Shown here piece by piece: positions 9,400 to 18,724 of a stretch of DNA of 64,000 nt. This DNA is from Ailurus styani (lineage: Eukaryota; Chordata; Mammalia; Carnivora; Ailuridae), in assembly GCA_002007465.1 (NCBI GenBank), contig LNAC01000001.1, forward strand, positions 7,386,193 through 7,450,192, written 5' to 3'. Each line of letters begins with the position of its first letter. The stretch's first letter is position 1. The notes beneath the pieces were generated by a model, which was given only the letters and a program-made list of their open reading frames with translations, was not told the origin of the DNA and did no database searches. Made by a program: the position numbers and the translations under genes.

Positions 9400-9840
9400 G
9401 GTCTCAAAGCCCTGACTGAATCCTGCAAAGTTCCCCTCCTTAGTCAACCAGGACCCCAAGGCTAAGGCCTTCATACGAATCATCTGGAGATCTTGTTATA
9501 ATGTGGGTTCTGATTTAGCAGATCTGGCATGGGGCCCAGATCCTGGATTTCTTTTTTTTTTTTTTTAAAGATTTTATTTATTTATTTCACAGCGGGAGAG
9601 AGATCAGAAGGAGGCAGAGAGGAAGGCAGAGAGAGAGGAGGAAGCAGGCTCCCTGCTGAGCAGGGAGCCCGACGCGGGCCTCGATCCCAGGACCCTGAGA
9701 TCATGACCTGAGCCGAAAGCAGAGGCTTTAACCCACTGAGCCACCCAGGCGCCCAGATCCTGGATTTCTAATAAGCTTGTAGGTGGTGCTGAGGCTTCTG
9801 GGCTGCAGACCACACCCTGAGTAGGACGGATCTAGAGACA
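9400..9840 (+). mobile_element. hAT-Charlie-type DNA transposon, split by a Can-SINE
   Basis: Left of the SINE the order is 'catacgaatcatctggagat', 'cttgttataatgtgggttct' and 'gatttagcagatctggcatg'. To its right it resumes with 'tttctaataagcttgtaggt', 'ggtgctgaggcttctgggct' and 'gcagaccacaccctgagtag'. This is the order of nonautonomous MER5/MER58-like elements. The exact 5' edge is unclear. Confidence 0.7.
9549..9754 (-). mobile_element. Young Can-SINE with clear target duplication, antisense
   Basis: A T-run (complement of the poly-A tail), AAAGATTTTATTTATTTATT, a GA-rich stretch, the body 'ggcctcgatcccaggaccct' and the head complement TGAGCCACCCAGGCGCCC are all present. The 15-base duplication AGATCCTGGATTTCT lies at 9538-9552 and 9755-9769 without mismatch. 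That implies a fairly recent insertion into the Charlie element. Confidence 0.97.
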
Positions 9841-10354
9841 CCAGGTTCACTGGATGAATATTTACCATGCTTTGAATGCAGGTCATTTTCTGCAAAGCTT
9901 TAGCAAATCTCAAAAACAAATCTCTATTTTCTATTGTGTAGAATGCTGTTTTCATGGGTTTGTATTTATAACTCTATTAGGAAACACCTCATCCCTGGCT
10001 TGCCTAGAAGGGAACACGGATCTGAGTTTTCTCCAAGAGACCGTATCTGGCCTTGGCCCTCATTCCCTGTTGGGCTGTAGATTCCGAGTGGATTGACAAT
10101 GTGCCCTTTTACAGACTCTCTCGGACTTCTCTTCTAGAATGAATGTCAAAACACCCCTTACTCCACATTCAAATGGAAGGCACCAGAGAATGGATAAGAC
10201 AATGACCCTTCCTGGGGCTTGGGCATGTGCCAAAGCAAGGAATTCCGAATAGAGCTCACTGCCTTTCCGCCCGAACCACACCCTCCACACCTTGCCTTGG
10301 TGGGGAACCCCACAGCGCTGCCAGCCTCCCACGACTGAAGCCGGCCTCCCTCCC
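9841..10354. other. Single-copy stretch, nothing recognised
   Basis: I see no repeat family or gene. AT-richer sequence runs from 9850 to 9990. Short open frames look like chance. Confidence 0.35.
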
Positions 10355-10450
10355 TGGCCCCTGGTGTCTCTGGGACAGGAATCATGTTGGCCCATTTCTG
10401 TGGCTCTGGCACCTGCCTCATTAGGGACCTAAATAAATGTGTGCATTAAA
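10355..10450 (+). mobile_element. Possible L2 3'-end fragment
   Basis: The order 'tctctgggacaggaatcatg', 'tctggcacctgcctcattag' and 'ggacctaaataaatgtgtgc' matches the L2 3' end (GGGCAGGGACTGTGT, GCCTGGCACATAG, CAATAAATGT). It is diverged. Confidence 0.5.
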
Positions 10451-10929
10451 AATACCTCTCCAAAGGCTTTCACTTTATCTCCCTGCCTAAGAGGCCCCAC
10501 AGCCAGTGACACGGAAGGCAGATCCCTCATGGCTTTGCTGAACCAGCCTATGAACTCATGCAGAAGGAGACTTCGTCCAGCCAGATGAGTTGATAAACTG
10601 AGGCCAGGGAAAGCCAAGGGCCTGGCTCTACAGTAAGTCAGAGAATAGCTGGGCCTAGATTCTGGCTATCCTGACATAGGTCTCTGCCCAGACCTCCTTT
10701 GGGATTCTATTTGTTTCCAGTAAAACAATCAAGAGGAAAGATGCTGAAGAAAATCTTCCAAGCTCTATAAAGAGAGGAGGGGGCTGAGCCGTGAGTCTTG
10801 TTGTCTTCTGGGTTTGGGTTCCCCGCCGGAAACCTTGCATTGGTTTACCACCTGAGGCTGAGGGGGTGCTTGATGCCATCTGTCTCAGCAGGAATGGTGA
10901 GACCCTGCGATTTTGTCTGAGGGTACAGG
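10451..10929. other. Single-copy stretch, nothing recognised
   Basis: Parts of 10560-10660 look MIR-like (GATAAACTGAGGCCAGGGAAAG) in antisense, but I cannot follow the whole core. No gene is visible. Confidence 0.35.
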
Positions 10930-11420
10930 GATGCCCTGGAAAGAACAAGGGCCAGACTTTAGAACATGTCTACCTTTACCCAGCAACTCCATTTCTAGGA
11001 CTCTTTTTTACAGAACTTCTTATATAAACACACAGAGATTTATGTATAAGGATACTCACTGCAGTTGTGTTTGAAGCAAATGTCTACCCCTCTGAATATT
11101 CTGAAGTCAGTGGAAAGAAGGAGGAAAAGCTTCTTTTATGTACCAACATGGAGAGATCTAAGATACACTATTAAATGAAAAAAGAAAATCACAGAAAAGT
11201 ACATTTGGGGTACCCTGTTTATTATTTAATAAATTTGTGTATGCATCTATAAATATGTAGGGAAGTCCTCAAGGTACTCAAAACCGTGTGGTTCCTCTTG
11301 GGAGGAAGAGTACAATAAAGGGTGAGGGAAGGGTGAAGAGGAGCTTCTGATCTTAATTTTATGTATTTTTTGGTTTGAATTCTAAACAAAGAATTAATAA
11401 AATATCCCTTCTGTGAGTAA
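10930..11420 (+). mobile_element. Ancient L1 ORF2-derived fragment
   Basis: The run 'tacctttacccagcaactcc', 'atttctaggactctttttta', 'aaggatactcactgcagttg', 'gatctaagatacactattaa' and 'atgaaaaaagaaaatcacag' follows the order of the 3' part of old L1 ORF2. Reading frame is lost. Typical motifs are ACCCAGCAATTCCACTTCTAGG and TTAAGTGAAAAAAGCAAG. No protein is encoded now. Confidence 0.7.
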
Positions 11421-11439
11421 AAAAACATAGAGAGCAGCA

Positions 11440-12000
11440 AACAATGGCTTTGGCATTGTTCCAACATATGCTTGATCTTTGTGTTTGTTCTCTGTGCCCC
11501 AAACCCAGGGGCATGAAGCCACACACATTTATTACCTCACGGTTTTTCTGGGGCAAGGATCTGGACATGGCTGAGTCTGGTCCTTTGGCTCGTGGTCTCT
11601 CACAAGGCTGCAGCCAAGATGTCTACTAGGTCGTTGTGTCATCTGAGGGCTCCCACCAGAGGAAGGTGCTCTTCCGAGGCCACTCATGTGGCTGTTTGCG
11701 GGTTACAGGTCCCTGCGGGCTGTTGGCCAGAGACGACCCTCAGGTCCTTGCCTCTCCAAGGGCAGCTCTCAAGATGGCGGCTGGCTTTCCTCAGCGTGAG
11801 TGAGCAAGTGAGAGAATGGGGGAAAGCGAGCTAGGCGAAGCCAGAGTCTCTTTGTAACTGAATCTCTGCAGTGACCTCCCCTCAGGTTTGCCATATTCTC
11901 CTCAGAGCACAGCTTCACTGGGTCCCACCAGCACTCATGGAGAGGGGATTATAGTAGGAGGTGGAGGCCGTTGAGAGCCAACCTAGAAGTTGCCTACCAT
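11440..12000 (-). mobile_element. Ancient LTR-type repeat, antisense (MaLR-like)
   Basis: It reads 'atttattacctcacggtttt', 'ggtctctcacaaggctgcag', 'ccaagatgtctactaggtcg', 'ctctccaagggcagctctca', then 'gtgacctcccctcaggtttg' and 'ggagaggggattatagtagg'. This is the known order of an old antisense LTR-type repeat. I am sure it is interspersed but not of the exact family. Confidence 0.6.
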
Positions 12001-12002
12001 CC

Positions 12003-12180
12003 TCGTAGTCTCTTCTCTTCAGTGTTCACAAGCTGTGAGACACAGGGCACCCCGCTTAAAGCCTCCGGACTCCAATTCCTTATCTGTAAAATGGGCATCT
12101 AGCAGCCATTGTGAGGGTGACATACGATGGAGTGTGAGAGACAGCTAAGCATAGCACTTTCGTAGGGCAAAGCCCCATCT
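12003..12180 (+). mobile_element. MIR SINE fragment
   Basis: It reads 'cacaagctgtgagacacagg', 'actccaattccttatctgta', 'aaatgggcatctagcagcca' and 'ttgtgagggtgacatacgat', as in the MIR core and 3' half. Confidence 0.8.
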
Positions 12181-12279
12181 CCTTCTCTCCTCCAGCTGTA
12201 GAGGGACCACGGATTCAACATTTTTCATGATTGTCTCTACAAGTTAGAAATCTATCCACGCAGACTCTGCTTCTCTGGA

Positions 12280-12740
12280 AATTCACTTTCAGGGGACTCT
12301 CTCGATAAAATTATGTTTATGTCAAGGAGCCTGGAATAAAGAGTTCTCTATTTAAGGCCGCTAACATGGTGAGGAGGCAGGATGGAGTGCAATGTTAATA
12401 ATTGCTACGTGGGCATGAAGGTACCATAGATTAGAGAATGCTTGGAGAAAATGGGGCCTTTTGCTGTGGGTCTTAGTCATTAGCAAAATTTCGCATTCAA
12501 AATTAGTCAGAAAAGGTAATTAGTGTCAAGGAGTGATTGCAGCTGTATCGTTAACATGACGGATGCTGGTGCGGGCTCACGCTAATGACTTATGGAATTT
12601 TCATTCGAGAGACAATTTGGTGGTCAGCAGACAGTCTGGGAATCAATCACCGTGATAGTCAATAATTTATCATTCCTATTTCAAGTCTGGAATCTTGTAT
12701 CAGCTTAAACAGAAGTGAGCACTGATGAAGGAAGGTGAGT
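12280..12740. other. AT-rich repeat-free block, candidate conserved noncoding element
   Basis: This 460-base block matches no repeat I know. It holds several homeodomain-type cores: TTAATAATTGCT near 12394, TAATTAG at 12517-12523, AATTAGTCAG near 12501 and CAATCACCGTGATAG near 12646. Clusters of such motifs in single-copy AT-rich DNA are typical of developmental enhancers. Function is inferred only. Confidence 0.3.
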
Positions 12741-12932
12741 CTCCGGCAAAATCCTGGGTCCCGGGTCCCTCCATGTAAGAGGCGTCCATTTCTTCCCAAC
12801 ACAGAGGAAACAGAGTGTGGTTTGAAAGATCTGCTTCCAACTCCATGTTGGGGTGGAGACCATCATAGGCTTCGGGCTGCAGGGAAACCAGGATCTAGAT
12901 GTTAAACTAGATTTAGCTTCACAAGTTTGTCC

Positions 12933-13110
12933 CTCTTTTTTTTTTTTTTAAAGATTTTTTATTTATTTATTTGACAGAGATCGAGAGATTGCAAGTTGCC
13001 AGAGAGGCAGGCAGAGAGGAGGAAGCAGGTTCCTGCTCGATCCCAGGACCCTGAGACCATGACCTGAGCCGAAGGCAGAGGCTTTAACCCACTGAGCCAC
13101 CTAGGCACCA
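12933..13110 (-). mobile_element. Can-SINE with internal deletion, antisense
   Basis: The T-run, AAAGATTTTTTATTTATTTA, GA-rich stretch, 'cgatcccaggaccctgagac' and head complement are all present. The segment that normally joins the CAGG-TTCCTGCT part to the TCGATCCC part (about two dozen bases in the copy at 9549) is missing. Imperfect target duplications start with CACAAGTT at 12920-12927 and 13113-13120. Confidence 0.95.
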
Positions 13111-13279
13111 CCCACAAGTTCACCTCTTATGACTGGAAAAACATCTCCCACCATTTAGGGATCCCCCTCATGACGTCATCAGTAACTATGAGGTAGGGAG
13201 AGGTCAGCTCCCCCCCGACAGGGAGGACACGGGCTCAGAGACCCCAGTCCCAACCTTGGTCATGTCCTTTCAGCACGAA

Positions 13280-13505
13280 CAACATTGGTAAGGACAATAA
13301 TAGTAACGACACCAGCTAACAGTTCTTGGGGGTTTACTGTGGGCCTGGTGTTTGCTGAGCATTTTGCACAGGTTATTTCAACGTGATCTTTACAGATGGA
13401 AGCTTAGAGAGGTTGAGGAAGCTGCTCAAGGTCACACAGCAAGCACTTACAAGGTGGATCTTCGTACCCCGATCCTTGCCTCCTAAGTACCGTGTTATAT
13501 TGAGC
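13280..13505 (-). mobile_element. MIR SINE, nearly full length
   Basis: Antisense MIR can be read from 'accagctaacagttcttggg' through 'gggcctggtgtttgctgagc', 'atcttTACAGATGGAAGC' and 'gaggaagctgctcaaggtca' to CACACAGCAAGCAC and the region around 13500. It has no visible target duplication. Confidence 0.9.
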
Positions 13506-13789
13506 CGCTGCATACAGGAAATTGAAGCTAAAGTCTTATTACCTCAGCCATCCCATCTATAAAATATGAATAACATTGGGCTCCGTGCACAATTTCAGGA
13601 ATAGGTTGCCTGGCGAGCTGTTGTGCAGGGTGTCCGATGCCTGAAGGTAACTGATCTACTAATTGGAATACATGGTCACACAGTGGGTACCTGTGAGCTG
13701 TCAGTTTGGATCAAGGCCGCTGGTGTCCGCCCCCTCCCTTCTCACACCCACGGGGCGCCCGAGACCTACCCCGTCGTCCCCACAGTCTC

Positions 13790-14010
13790 CTGTGTCCACA
13801 CCACTCTGCACTCATATCACGTGTGGTCTATAGATGCTGCCAGATTAATTTTCTACTACCGTCTGTCTGAGTCCCGTCTTCTAAAGCCTCCGGTGGTACC
13901 CCGTTTCCTTTAAGATTAAATGCAGTCTCTTCAGAGTAGCATTCAAGGTGCCCCATCTCCTTGCATAATCTGGCTCCAACCTGTGTCCAGAGTACTCTCT
14001 GCTCAAGTCT
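13790..14010 (+). mobile_element. L2 LINE fragment
   Basis: The order 'aaagcctccggtggtacccc', 'gtttcctttaagattaaatg', 'cagagtagcattcaaggtgc' and 'taatctggctccaacctgtg' is the L2 3' region. It is truncated on both sides. Confidence 0.75.
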
Positions 14011-14560
14011 TAAGTCCCTCCTCTCCCTCCTCCTCCTCGTTCTCTCTCCTCTCCGCCATCATCATCACAGTTATCGTCTCTTCATGACAATGACAATAGG
14101 CCTTCAGTTCCTCTGACCCCCACCAACAGCCCCAGCCCATCAGGTTCCCAGGAAAGCGTTCCTGTCCCCATCCCCAAGCGGGGACCCATGTTCTTTGTCC
14201 CGTTCTCCAGACTGCGGCTGCTCTAATACATTCTGGCACCAGGTCCAGGCCCAGGAAACCCCGGAGCAATGTCTGGGGCTGGAGACAGAGTCTGGACCGG
14301 AGAGACCCTCTGCCCACAGATGGATCCTTCCAGCTCCGTGCAGTGACGCAGTGACCACGTGGTCCAAATTTAAAGCATTTCCTTTGTCTTCTGTTCTGTT
14401 TTTCATATCATCTGTCCAGCTACAAATTCACATTTTTGGTTCAAAATGATGGCCACCAAACTTCCATGCTGGGATAGCAAGCTTTCAGGATGAGGGAATC
14501 CCCTGAATCACATACAAATACAACTTTAAGGCAACGGCTTCCACAATTACTCCAAGAAGC
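14011..14560. other. Single-copy stretch with CT-rich patch
   Basis: A CTCCTCCTCCTC-type pyrimidine patch lies at about 14015-14060. The rest is unassigned. Open frames up to 104 codons show acidic low-complexity tails from that patch. Confidence 0.4.
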
Positions 14561-14588
14561 CCATGACCCAGTAAGACTTCCCCAGGAG

Positions 14589-14787
14589 GGCGCCTGGGTG
14601 GCTCAGTGGGTAAAGTCGCTGCCTTCGGCTCAGGTCGTGATCCCAGGGTCCTGGGATCGAGGCCCACATCGGGCTCTCTGCTCAGCAGGGAGCCTGCTTC
14701 CTCCTCTCTCCTCTCTCTCTGCCTGCCTCTCTGCCTACTTGTAATCTCTCTCTGTGTGTCAAATGAATAAATAAAATCTTTAAAAAA
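14589..14787 (+). mobile_element. Young Can-SINE, sense, ending at an assembly N
   Basis: The head CGCCTGGGTGGCTCAGTGGG, the body 'gatcccagggtcctgggatc', the CT-rich region and the tail AAATGAATAAATAAAATCTT are intact. Perfect 28-base direct repeats flank it at 14561-14588 and 14789-14816. That is long for L1-mediated target duplications, and an N sits between the tail and the second copy. Body divergence from the other young copies is low. Confidence 0.95.
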
Positions 14788-14788
14788 N
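14788..14788. other. Single ambiguous base (assembly join)
   Basis: This N separates the SINE tail from the second copy of a 28-base direct repeat. Single-n joins are used by some scaffolders for contigs predicted to overlap, so length and order here are uncertain. Confidence 0.8.
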
Positions 14789-14889
14789 CCATGACCCAGT
14801 AAGACTTCCCCAGGAGACTTGAGGTTCTGGGGGCGAGTCCCACGTGATCCCCAGGGTTCTGAGACTTGGGACCAGAGGGGACACACAGT

Positions 14890-15305
14890 AGAGCCACAAG
14901 CAGGCCTTGACTACACTGCAAAGAATTACAAATCTGCAATCACAGCGGATTTTAACATGCTTCTCTCAGCAACCGTTAGATCAGAAAGACATAAAAGCAA
15001 CAAGGTTGTAGAAAAGTTGAACCACACATTGATCCAACTACAAATAAAAGAACTCCAGTACCCTCCAATTAGAGAATGCATATTTTTCCCAGGACATGAT
15101 TATATTTACCAAAATGGATCATATTAAGCCATAGAATTCATCTCGACAGATGCCGAATCATCAAATCCTAGAGAAATAACATTCTCGGGTCGCATGTAAT
15201 AAAATTAGAGATCAAAACCTTCTTTATGCTTGGGAATAAAAAAATTAGTATGTAATTCATGTACCAAAGAAGAAATTATAATGGAAATTTTATAATACTT
15301 AAAAC
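14890..15305 (+). mobile_element. Old L1 ORF2 fragment
   Basis: It reads 'ttttaacatgcttctctcag', 'caaccgttagatcagaaaga', 'ttgatccaactacaaataaa', 'agagaatgcatatttttccc' and 'aaaatggatcatattaagcc', then AAAATTAGAGATCAAAA. This is the endonuclease-to-linker part of an L1M-type ORF2. A 102-codon frame (14819-15127) spans part of it, but other frames are broken. It is nonfunctional. Confidence 0.8.
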
Positions 15306-15309
15306 TGAA

Positions 15310-15560
15310 CACTGTATGTATCGGCCAGGACAGGCGAGGTTATGCTAGGATAACACACAGCTTCCAAGTCTTCGTGGCTTACACACCAAAGGCTCATTTC
15401 TCCTTTCCATTACGTGTCTGTTGTTGGCCGGGAAGACATTCTGCTTCACACCTTCTTCACTCAGAGACAAGGGCTGAAGGAGCCTAGACCATCTGGAATG
15501 TCACTAGTCCCTGTGGCTCCGGGATGAGAACTCTGGAAAGTCTGGAAAAGAGACTGGAAA
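15310..15560 (-). mobile_element. Ancient LTR-like repeat, family unsettled
   Basis: The segment 'atcggccaggacaggcgagg', 'ggctcatttctcctttccat', 'gtgtctgttgttggccggga' has the layout of an old antisense LTR-type repeat with an AGAAATTTATT-like segment. It is too diverged to name. Confidence 0.4.
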
Positions 15561-15782
15561 AGAGGAGAGCTCTGGGAAGTGGAAGTGTCTGGAAAATCCT
15601 TCCACCCAACGGGAGCCCTCGCCAATTCCCCTTGCATTTCTGCATGGTCAGGTGGAGGTTGAAGGGGGTGAAGAGATTCAGTCCTTTCATGGGCAGGAGG
15701 GTACCATCCGCCAGCGTGTGGTAACAATGGCGGCACCACTCAGGAAAACATGTGGGATTCAACTCAGCTTCTGAGGAGGCCT

Positions 15783-15805
15783 GGGGGCGGGGGTGGGGGT
15801 GGGGG
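15783..15805 (+). other. Strong potential G-quadruplex
   Basis: Four runs of exactly five G are separated by single bases (C, T, T). By known loop rules this is among the most stable intramolecular quadruplex patterns possible. It is the strongest in the window. Confidence 0.75.
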
Positions 15806-15867
15806 AAGAACCCTGCAGCCAACTTGCTGCTTGGACTTTGGTTTTGTGAGAAGCTATGGGCCTTGGC

Positions 15868-16095
15868 AAGTGAGAGCTAACATTAATTGAGGTTCTAGAA
15901 TGTTCTAGGCACTGCTCTAAGCATTTCATATGCAGAAACTCATTTATTCCTCCTCACAACTCCAGGGCTAGGTGCTGGTGTTATCCCTTGTTTGTAGACG
16001 ATGAAACTGAGGTCCCGAAGAGTTGAAACATGTCTCCAACAGGTAAGTGGTGGACCTAGACTCAAACACAAATACCAGGACCCCAGGACCCACAT
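15868..16095 (-). mobile_element. MIR SINE, nearly full length
   Basis: Antisense MIR reads in order: 'gagctaacattaattgaggt', 'gttctaggcactgctctaag', 'catttcatatgcagaaactc', 'atttattcctcctcacaact', 'gacgatgaaactgaggtccc' and 'caacaggtaagtggtggacc'. It is well preserved. Confidence 0.93.
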
Positions 16096-16214
16096 GCTCA
16101 GCTAGGTCACTTCTATGGCCTCCGGTCTAGAAAGTGAGTCCAGCTGCCTATCAACCCAGGACGATCCAGGCTTACCCGGAGACAGGAGCCCTCCGCCCTG
16201 GTGTCATCTGTCTG

Positions 16215-16890
16215 TACTTACAGATGTTGGGTTTGCCATGACAGAGTTTAATTTTAACGTCAAATTCGACAGTCTGTTCTCTTACTGCTTCTGGTTAAGT
16301 GTGTTCCATTCCCAGATGATACAGGCCTTCCCCCATGTTTTCCTGTAGTACCTATAGGGTTTCAGCTTTTATATTTAAACATCTGATCCGTTTTGGATTT
16401 TGCCCCAGTGTGTGGTGTGAGCTCCAGGTCTGACTTTTTCCATATGGCTATCCAATTATCTTAACACCACTAAAAAAGAAATCATCTCTCCACACAGACT
16501 TGCGAAGCCGTCTTTCTCATATAAGAACTTTCCAGATGCAGTTGGATCTATTTCTGGATTTTCTTTCAGTCCCATTGGTCTGTTTCTTCCTGTGCCAATA
16601 CCAAACTCCTAATTACAGGATTTACAGTATGTTAATGGCGGGTAGCCCTGCCCCCCCCCCCCATATGGCTCTTCTTTTTCCGGGTTCTTCTGGCTAGCCT
16701 TGCTTTTTTGTTCTTGAGGATAAACTTTTTAATCAACTCGCCTAGCTCCAGAAACAAACCTGGTGTTTTGGTTTCATTTTGTTTTGTTTTTTAATTGGCA
16801 GTGCATTCGGTCTGTAAATTAACTTAGGCAAAGTGACATCTTTTTAGTGATGAGTCTCTTTAGTCAAGGGCATTGTATGTCTGTCCATCC
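16215..16890 (-). mobile_element. Old L1 ORF2 fragment, antisense
   Basis: The reverse complement of mid-ORF2 is recognisable: 'ttttccatatggctatccaa', 'tggatctatttctggatttt', 'ttctttcagtcccattggtc', 'tgtttcttcctgtgccaata', and later 'acatctttttagtgatgagt' and 'ttgtatgtctgtccatccaa'. A C-run lies at about 16652-16664. It is frameshifted and noncoding. Confidence 0.85.
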
Positions 16891-17240
16891 AAAATAAAAT
16901 TTTGAGGGGCAAAGTAAGTTTTCAGGGGACGCATAACAGAAGAATTCCTACTTAGGTGAACTTAAAGAAACATACAAGACAACAGTCTATACACTTTACA
17001 GATTTGTATGAAAATTAGCATGTGAGTGATTCATACCATTTCAGGGCCGGAGTTACTTCTGGGGAAAGAGGGAAAAATGAAATGTGTGGATTTAACTGAT
17101 TTTAAGTGATTTCAGAGGGAGAGAGAGAGAAATCTGAAGCAATTATGGGCAGATGTTTGATCTTGGTGGTGGATAGTCTGTTATATTATTTCTTTATACT
17201 TTTCTGTACGTTTGAAATCTCTCGCACATTAAAAACCAAA
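16891..17240 (+). mobile_element. Possible ancient L1/LINE 3'-region remnant
   Basis: The end 'tatattatttctttatactt' with TTCTGTACGTTTGAAAT resembles the 3' region of old mammalian LINE-type repeats. The rest is too diverged to place, so both extent and class are uncertain. Confidence 0.4.
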
Positions 17241-17244
17241 GAAA

Positions 17245-18715
17245 AAGGAAATATAGCTGTTCCCACGGCTTACGGGGACTCCCCAGAAAACAGCACAGTT
17301 CAATTTCTTTTTATGCGGCGATGGAGTGGTCTCCGCCGGTTAGGCCTCTGTCGGGGGAAGCCCGTAGTTCTTTCTGTGGAAAGGGATTTTATTAAAGACT
17401 GCAGCCAGCTCAGCAGCTGGAGTGGGAAGATTTCCTTCCTTTAAATGGGCATCCTTAGCAGTTCCAAAGCAGACATGAGATGGTGTGAAATCTGGAGTTT
17501 AATGAAATCTTCCTGCAGCCGCCTGCATTTGTCTCGCAGTATTAAAAACCTGTTTCTCAGTATGTTGTAAACATCTCATTTTCTTCCTCTACATCCAGCC
17601 GCAAGATTTAAAAATCTCCGGAAAAGAACCCAACAACTTCCAAATGGAAGAGGGAGTCGTTTCTCTTTCCGACTATACAATGGTCTTAAAAGGACCTTAT
17701 TTAGAACAGCTGACAGGAAATTGTATTTTCATAAACTGATTTATTGTGCCGTCCTAATACCTCCCGTTTCAATAGGACTTAAGAAAACAGTTTCAAAATC
17801 GAGTTACTGAGGTGGTTCATTCGGAACAATTTTCCTCTATGAGGAAAAGTTTTCATTACTGAAAGTGGCTCAAATCAAGGCAGTTGTGTTTTTCTGAATT
17901 CATCGCCTCCCAGGAACGCCCTTCAGGGGGGCTAGGTGGCCTGGCCTCGACATTCCGAGCTTTGTTTGTTTTCTGAAGCGTGTGAGCTTCGTGTGAGCCC
18001 AGCCGTTGGACACAAGTCCTTCATTTCTATTCTCGGCTGTGGGCTTGCATATATTACAATTGCCTCCTCGGGCCCACACAAGATTTCCAGAGAAATGAAC
18101 ATTGCGTTAGGCACCCCGTTTTATGGGAGGAAAAACAGTGATAGGTAATTAGGCCTGGCAACCGCACCTCGTCTCCACAGACGCCAGAGGGAAGGCTCCC
18201 AGGGAGCCACCTCTGCCTCAGGGAATCCTTCTCCTACTCCGTTCTTCCTTGAAGAAAGTACCCATCACATCCTTAAAAAAAAAAAAGACTTAAATTGCTG
18301 GTGAAATAGTTAATTCCAAGAAAGAACTGCTAATAAACATGAGATGACCCTTTGTGAAATAGGCTAAGTCAAGCTGCCATTCCCAAGAAAGGCTTGAGAG
18401 AGTCTTTAGAGTCTCAAGGAAAGGAAAATCTTGAGGTAGGCTGCTGGCACAAGTCGTTTTCCCCCAAACTGGAAACAGAGAATGGAGGAGGGCTCTTAAT
18501 GAAAGAATTTACCAACAAAAATTTCCTGAGGAAAATATCTGGCCTTGATTGAATTTTTAATTGAAATCATGAACATCAAGAAAGGGATGGGAAAGGAAAC
18601 GACACGGTTTCCTGTTTAACTGTTGGTCTTTCTGTTGGATCGAACTTGGAAATGCTCAGTTTTGCCCTGTGTGAGGGAGCTGAGGAAGAACAGGGGCCCT
18701 GCCTGTTTGGAGAGT
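17245..18715. other. Large repeat-free AT-rich block, candidate enhancer region
   Basis: About 1.4 kb carries no recognisable transposon, which is unusual in this window. It contains forkhead-like GTAAACATC near 17568 and AATAAACATGAG near 18332, TAATTAGG at 18146-18152 and ATTTAAAAATC near 17607. Frames of at most about 110 codons exist, without exon evidence. Long repeat-free blocks are often constrained regulatory DNA. No proof is available here. Confidence 0.35.
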
Positions 18716-18724
18716 GATGGGGAG

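Noticed and set aside
14589..14660. tRNA-like A and B boxes
   Set aside because: These are the tRNA-Lys-derived head of a Can-SINE, not a tRNA gene. There is no cloverleaf with a proper anticodon arm and acceptor stem.
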